Below, piece after piece: positions 5,729 to 9,095 of a stretch of DNA of 9,095 nt. The notes beneath the pieces were generated by a model. That model was not told the DNA's origin. It saw nothing but the letters and a program-made list of their open reading frames with translations, and did not search any database. A program made the translations under genes and the position numbers. This stretch comes from Treponema sp. (GTDB lineage Bacteria; Spirochaetota; Spirochaetia; Treponematales; Breznakiellaceae). Each line of letters opens with the position of its first letter. The stretch's first letter is position 1. The DNA lies in the NCBI GenBank assembly GCA_031284195.1, contig JAITAI010000296.1:1-9095 (forward strand). The letters run 5' to 3'.

Positions 5729-5753
5729 AAGAAACGTTTCTGTATGTAGAAAC
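5707..5753. promoter_or_regulatory. Operator array: three dyads at the ECF operon promoter
   Basis: There are three dyads. AAGAAC-N5-GTTCTT (5707-5723) fills the -35/-10 spacer. AGAAACGTTTCT (5730-5741) is a perfect 12-base palindrome at the expected start site. GTTTCT-N6-AGAAAC (5736-5753) shares its left arm with the second dyad. The related half-sites AAGAAC, AAGAAAC and AGAAAC recur about 20 bases apart, so one regulator could bind in register on one face of the helix. The regulator is unknown. Confidence 0.5.
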
Positions 5754-5779
5754 ATTTGTATTCAATAAGGAGAACCATC

Positions 5780-6337
5780 ATGGAAATCACTTCAGAAAAA
5801 CGAGTGCCAGCACAACAGGTAAGAAAAGGGCTTTCCGTCAGGGATGTATTACTCATCGGCATCCTGCTTGCCGCAGGGGCAGTGCTCAAATTTTTCGTCG
5901 GATCGGTTATTAACTTTGGGATGAAGCCCAACTTCATCATCGCCATGTACTGTCTTATCATACTGCTGATAAAGCCCCGGCTGTTTGAAGCGGCGATTAT
6001 CGGAATTCTTGCAGGGGCGATATGCCAGTTCTTTCCTGGACAGCCTTACATCAATTTTCTCAGTGAATTAACCGGGGCCTTGGCTATGTGCCTTTTGACC
6101 AAACTGCCGCTGAGCCGCTTCAAAATCCCGGTAAAGACCCTTTGCTGTACCTTTTTCAGCACCTTGGTAAGTGGCTTTACCTTTATTGGGATCATGTACG
6201 TGCTGTACTATTCTGGGGCGGATATTACCCCCACGCCATTGGCTATTTTTATGGCGATTATTTTTGGCACTGCCTGTATTAACTCGATCCTGGTCCAGGT
6301 TTTGTACATACCCCTGAAACTTGCGTTAAAAGCGTGA
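5780..6337 (+). CDS. ECF transporter substrate-binding S component, TrpP-like (predicted tryptophan uptake)
   Basis: This integral membrane protein captures a small nutrient and passes it inward when coupled to the ECF module (two ATPases plus EcfT) encoded immediately downstream. I chose the ATG at 5780 because AAGGAGA (5767-5773) is ideally spaced; an in-frame TTG at 5756 would put that ribosome site inside the gene. The protein then has 185 residues. About six hydrophobic segments are seen, near 21-40, 52-64, 68-86, 94-108, 120-144 and 153-180. Segment 1 (GILLAAGAVLKF) carries the small-residue face used by S components to dock on EcfT. The stretch NFGMKPNF, then IIGILAGA and the PGQPYIN loop, resembles the TrpP tryptophan transporter family as I recall it. 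That supports tryptophan as substrate but is not proof; another aromatic or heterocyclic compound is possible. It is first in the operon, 48 bases ahead of the first ATPase gene. Confidence 0.75.
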   Translation: MEITSEKRVPAQQVRKGLSVRDVLLIGILLAAGAVLKFFVGSVINFGMKPNFIIAMYCLIILLIKPRLFEAAIIGILAGAICQFFPGQPYINFLSELTGALAMCLLTKLPLSRFKIPVKTLCCTFFSTLVSGFTFIGIMYVLYYSGADITPTPLAIFMAIIFGTACINSILVQVLYIPLKLALKA

Positions 6338-6360
6338 AGCCCCATCAGGCGTTTATTTTT

Positions 6361-6376
6361 AAGGTTTAAAGGTTTA
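6361..6376 (+). repeat. Tandem 8-base repeat just before the first ATPase gene
   Basis: AAGGTTTA occurs twice in direct succession (6361-6368 and 6369-6376) and leads into AAGGA (6376-6380), the ribosome site of the ATPase gene at 6386. Copy-number change here would alter the spacing between the S-component stop and the next ribosome site. Confidence 0.5.
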
Positions 6377-6385
6377 AGGAAAAAA

Positions 6386-7267
6386 ATGATTCGGATAAAA
6401 GACCTGAGCTTCCGGTACCGGGGAAGTTCGGAATATGCCCTTTCCAGGATCAACCTGGAAATACCTCCTGGAGACTTTTTAGGGATTATTGGTTCTTCCG
6501 GTGCGGGGAAATCAACCCTGAGCTACGGAATAAACGGCCTGGTCCCTCACCATTTTCCTGGGGATTTTTACGGTGAACTTACTATTAACGGCCTGGACAC
6601 GATAACCGCTGATACTGAAACCATCGCGCGGCAGGTAGGAAGCGTATTTCAGGACATTGACGCTCAAATGGTGGCTTCTGTAGTAGAAGATGAAATCCTC
6701 TTTGGCCTTGAGAACTTCGGGGTTCCTCGGGAAGAAATTGAAGAGCGCCTGGAAAACGCCCTCAACGCAGCAGGTATTGCGGAACTTAAGACCCGGACCA
6801 TCCGTTCCCTCTCTGGAGGGCAGAAGCAGAAAGTCGCCATTGCGGCTATAACTGCGCTGCGGCCCGGGATTATCCTCCTGGACGAACCCACCGGGGAACT
6901 GGATCCTCAGTCAAGCTGGAATATCTTCACCTATCTTAAGGCACTCAATGACCGGTATGGCATTACCATCATTGTAATAGAACAAAAAATCCCGCTCCTC
7001 TGTGAATTCGTCAAACGGCTGGCGGTTATGGATAAGGGGGCGCTGATTCTGGAGGGGGATGTCCCAGCAGTAATGCGGCATGTGGATACGCTGAAAGCCG
7101 CAGGGGTCAACATCCCCCGGGTAACGGAATTAGGGAGTAAGTTCGCTGCCAGGTCCTGGTATTATGGGGAACTGCCCTATACCTTAGCCCAGGGGAAAGT
7201 TATGATGGGGCAGGTGTTATCCTGGAAGCAGCCTGCTCAGAAGGAATCGCCTTATGTTGCGTTTTGA
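6386..7267 (+). CDS. ECF transporter ATPase subunit 1 (EcfA-type), switch His replaced by Gln
   Basis: This cytoplasmic ABC ATPase is one half of the heterodimer that powers the ECF importer. It has 293 residues: Walker A GSSGAGKST (36-44), Q-loop Gln89 in VFQD, a canonical signature LSGGQ (142-146), Walker B IILLDE (162-167) and D-loop ELD (171-173). At the switch-histidine position it reads VIEQKI, so Gln200 (codon CAA, 6983-6985) replaces the usual His. A C-terminal extension of about 60 residues, typical of ECF ATPases, follows. The ribosome site AAGGA lies 5 bases before the ATG. The last 14 bases overlap the start of the second ATPase gene. With the His missing here and the signature altered in the partner, one of the two ATP sites is predicted to be impaired. 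Confidence 0.93.
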   Translation: MIRIKDLSFRYRGSSEYALSRINLEIPPGDFLGIIGSSGAGKSTLSYGINGLVPHHFPGDFYGELTINGLDTITADTETIARQVGSVFQDIDAQMVASVVEDEILFGLENFGVPREEIEERLENALNAAGIAELKTRTIRSLSGGQKQKVAIAAITALRPGIILLDEPTGELDPQSSWNIFTYLKALNDRYGITIIVIEQKIPLLCEFVKRLAVMDKGALILEGDVPAVMRHVDTLKAAGVNIPRVTELGSKFAARSWYYGELPYTLAQGKVMMGQVLSWKQPAQKESPYVAF

Positions 7268-8114
7268 ACAGGTGAGTTTCAGGTACGGAACTACCAGGAC
7301 CATACAAGAAGTATCTTTTGAGATACTCCCCGGTGAGTTTGTGGCCCTCCTGGGTGAAAACGGTGCAGGTAAATCGACCCTATGCCGGTTGGGTAACGGT
7401 TTTTTGAAGCCTTCTTCTGGCACGGTGCGCCTCCAGGGCCGGGATACCAAAACCATAAAAACCAGTATTGCCGCCCGCAGCGTGGGGTATCTGTTCCAAA
7501 ATCCGGATCAGCAGCTCTGCCAAAATACGGTCCGGGAGGAGATCCTCTTTGGCCTTGAATATGCCCTGGGCGATACCGAAGACCTAGCCGCGGAAAAGGA
7601 ACGCCGCTGCAAGGAGATGCTGGAACTTTTCTCTCTAGACGGGAACCGGGCTCCCTTTGGTATGAGCCGCGGGGAACGCCAGCAGGTCGCCTTGGCCTCG
7701 GTACTCGCTCGGAGGCCCCCCCTTTTAATACTGGATGAACCCACTACCGGCCTGGATTACCGGGAATGTATGACCATTATGGGGATCATTGCCCGGTTAC
7801 ATCAGGAAGGAACCGCCATCCTTATGATAAGTCATGACATGGAAGTGGTGATGGATTTTGCTGAACGGGGTCTGGTGTTGAGCCAAGGGAGGCTCATTGA
7901 AGACGGACCTATAAAGGATATTATGAAAAATCAAGCCCTTTTACACGAAGCATCCCTACTTCCCGCGCAAATACCAGCCCTTGCCTTGGCTTTTGGTCTG
8001 GGATTCGAGGGGGTATATACGGTAGATGAAATGTACGCCTTGGTAGAACATCTCAAAGGAAGCCATTACAGGCGGGTAGTAATCCAAGGAGACGGTCATG
8101 ACCGGAGTGCTTGA
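7254..8114 (+). CDS. ECF transporter ATPase subunit 2 (EcfA'-type)
   Basis: This is the second ABC ATPase of the importer, 286 residues. Walker A is GENGAGKST (34-42), the Q-loop is LFQNPDQQ (Gln82), the signature is MSRGE (137-141) where the consensus is LSGGQ, Walker B is LLILDE (157-162) and the switch histidine is His194 in MISHDM. The SRG form of the signature occurs in other ECF/CbiO-type ATPases, so activity is not excluded. The FQNPDQQ pattern is typical of ECF ATPases. The ATG at 7254 lies inside the end of the preceding gene (14-base overlap) with AAGGA at 7241-7245. The end overlaps the EcfT gene by 17 bases, which suggests translational coupling and equimolar subunits. Substrate specificity resides in the S component, not here. 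Confidence 0.94.
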   Translation: MLRFEQVSFRYGTTRTIQEVSFEILPGEFVALLGENGAGKSTLCRLGNGFLKPSSGTVRLQGRDTKTIKTSIAARSVGYLFQNPDQQLCQNTVREEILFGLEYALGDTEDLAAEKERRCKEMLELFSLDGNRAPFGMSRGERQQVALASVLARRPPLLILDEPTTGLDYRECMTIMGIIARLHQEGTAILMISHDMEVVMDFAERGLVLSQGRLIEDGPIKDIMKNQALLHEASLLPAQIPALALAFGLGFEGVYTVDEMYALVEHLKGSHYRRVVIQGDGHDRSA

Positions 8115-8862
8115 TTATGTATCCGGGGATTCGCTCCTTCACCGCCTGAATCCTATGACAAAACTCATCCTCGCGTTCACCCTCTGCGCTTCCTGTTTTG
8201 TAACGACCCAGCACCTGTTGATCCTGGGTATTATCGCCTTGAATCTGGGTTTGGCAGCCTGGGGGGGAATTATCCGGCGGTCAATCAAGCTCCTGGTGTC
8301 CCTCATGAAGTTTTCACTGGTTCTTTTTATCATCCAGGTATTTTTTGTACCTCAGGGAGAGGTACTTTTCAGACTTCCCTTGGCCATTACGGTTACTAAG
8401 CGGGGCATTGAGTTTTCCCTGCTTTTTGTCTTACGGCTTCTTGCAGCGACCATGCCGCTCACCTTGATGTTCTCGGTAACTCAGATAGGCGATATGGCAA
8501 ATGCGCTGACCTGGTATCTGCATATCCCCTATAAATACACCTTTGTGCTTACTACTGCGATGCGTTTTATTCCCCTTTTCTCAGAGGAAATGCTGGGGAT
8601 CATAGAAGCGCAGATTGCCCGGGGGATTGAGTTTGATACCCGGAATTTCTTGAAAAAGATACGGCTCTTGTTGCCCCTCTGTGTTCCCTTGCTCATTTCC
8701 TCGGTGCGGAAAATAGAAGGGGGAGCGATTTCTGCAGAACTGCGGGGGTTTAACCTCCGTACCCGTACCAGTGCTTATAAACAGTACGGTTTTTGCCTTG
8801 GGGATACGGGGGCGCTTCTGGTTTGTGCCCTCTTAATCATCGTAGCGGTCTGGTACCGGTAG
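8098..8862 (+). CDS. ECF transporter transmembrane coupling protein EcfT
   Basis: This inner-membrane scaffold links the two ATPases to the S component. It has 254 residues and opens with the family pattern LHRLNPMTKL (14-23). Hydrophobic segments lie near 24-58, 64-84, 104-126, 146-162 and 236-252. The two cytoplasmic coupling helices carry the Arg-Gly motifs that dock into the ATPases: IARG (173-176) in AQIARGIEF, and ELRG (214-217) in SAELRGFNLR. The ATG at 8098 is preceded by AAGGAG (8086-8091) at 6 bases and overlaps the ATPase gene by 17 bases. It is the last gene of the operon. A dedicated A-A'-T set next to one S gene marks a group I ECF system. Confidence 0.93.
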   Translation: MTGVLDYVSGDSLLHRLNPMTKLILAFTLCASCFVTTQHLLILGIIALNLGLAAWGGIIRRSIKLLVSLMKFSLVLFIIQVFFVPQGEVLFRLPLAITVTKRGIEFSLLFVLRLLAATMPLTLMFSVTQIGDMANALTWYLHIPYKYTFVLTTAMRFIPLFSEEMLGIIEAQIARGIEFDTRNFLKKIRLLLPLCVPLLISSVRKIEGGAISAELRGFNLRTRTSAYKQYGFCLGDTGALLVCALLIIVAVWYR

Positions 8863-9034
8863 GGTGAAGGTATCGGTGCGTATCATGCAAATAATAAGCC
8901 ATTACAGGTCATAACTCCGGTTACATAAAAGCGCCATGCTCACCTGGTTAAAGACCGGGAGAAAAAGCTATAGGAAGCTGAAGCGCCTCCTCCTCTGCCC
9001 TGCCGGATCAGGCTGTTCAAAAGGCAAAATGCCC
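8863..9034. other. Gene-free tail downstream of the ECF operon
   Basis: I see no supported gene. A 40-codon frame from ATG 8936 has no ribosome site and a low-complexity Lys/Leu-rich product. A small stem GGCA-AAA-TGCC (9023-9033) sits directly before the terminator-like hairpin that follows. Confidence 0.4.
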
Positions 9035-9060
9035 TCCGGCAAAAAGCCGGAAGTTTAGAT
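9035..9060 (+). terminator. Terminator-like hairpin after the ECF operon
   Basis: TCCGGC (9035-9040) and GCCGGA (9046-9051) form a perfect GC-rich stem around an AAAAA loop, followed by AGTTTAGATTTTG, which is moderately T-rich. It is about 170 bases past the EcfT stop. On the opposite strand it could instead serve a gene entering from the right. Confidence 0.45.
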
Positions 9061-9095
9061 TTTGTGTTATACGGTTATCAGCAGGATTCTAGAGA

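Noticed and set aside
5756..5779. Upstream TTG start for the ECF S component
   Set aside because: It would place the good AAGGAGA ribosome site inside the gene; the ATG at 5780 is ideally spaced from it.
5278..5779. Cobalamin, TPP or T-box element ahead of the ECF operon
   Set aside because: No B12 box, no TPP core and no T-box TGGN motif with terminator are visible, and the predicted start site leaves only about 45 bases of leader.
8936..9058. Small 40-codon frame near the right edge
   Set aside because: No ribosome site, Lys/Leu-rich product, and its 3' part is the terminator-like hairpin.

Overview
The window most resembles a chromosome segment of a Treponema-like spirochaete with balanced base composition, of the kind found in termite guts. 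That placement is inference: the proteins have the flavour of host-associated or anaerobic spirochaetes (a TonB-dependent receptor, an e(P4)-type lipoprotein phosphatase, MoaA with a stand-alone ModE DNA-binding domain, and a complete ECF vitamin/amino-acid importer). No rRNA or other strict taxonomic marker is present. I found no tRNA, rRNA, CRISPR array, transposase or phage gene.

Layout. Positions 3-191 hold the 3' end of an unrecognised gene. A strong imperfect hairpin (211-244) separates it from a 673-residue TonB-dependent outer-membrane receptor (282-2303). After 257 bases with small hairpins and a promoter comes a class C (e(P4)-like) acid phosphatase lipoprotein (2561-3400). A 383-base gene-free stretch follows. 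It carries a promoter with an extended -10 and a roughly 230-base leader with several consecutive hairpins, the last of which covers the Shine-Dalgarno sequence of a short ModE-type regulator (3784-4182). The molybdenum-cofactor gene moaA converges on this regulator from the minus strand (4249-5232); its near-consensus promoter implies a leader of only about 10 bases.

Divergent from moaA, after a 5278-5696 stretch that may contain a decayed gene fragment, lies a four-gene ECF transporter operon. It consists of a TrpP-like substrate-binding membrane protein (5780-6337), two ATPases (6386-7267 and 7254-8114) and the EcfT transmembrane coupling protein (8098-8862). The last three genes overlap one another and are probably translationally coupled. 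The promoter has a perfect -35 box and three dyad-symmetric elements around the -10 and start site, so the operon is very likely controlled by a DNA-binding regulator. The last 233 bases hold hairpins, one terminator-like, and no convincing gene.

How the genes fit together. The receptor would bring a scarce ligand across the outer membrane, the lipoprotein phosphatase would strip phosphate from periplasmic or surface substrates, and the ECF complex would import a small organic nutrient, tryptophan being the best guess, across the inner membrane. MoaA and the ModE-like protein point to molybdenum or tungsten cofactor use. The most interesting features are the structured regulator leader, the asymmetric ATPase pair (Gln at the switch-His position of one subunit and a degenerate signature in the other) and the operator array in front of the ECF operon.
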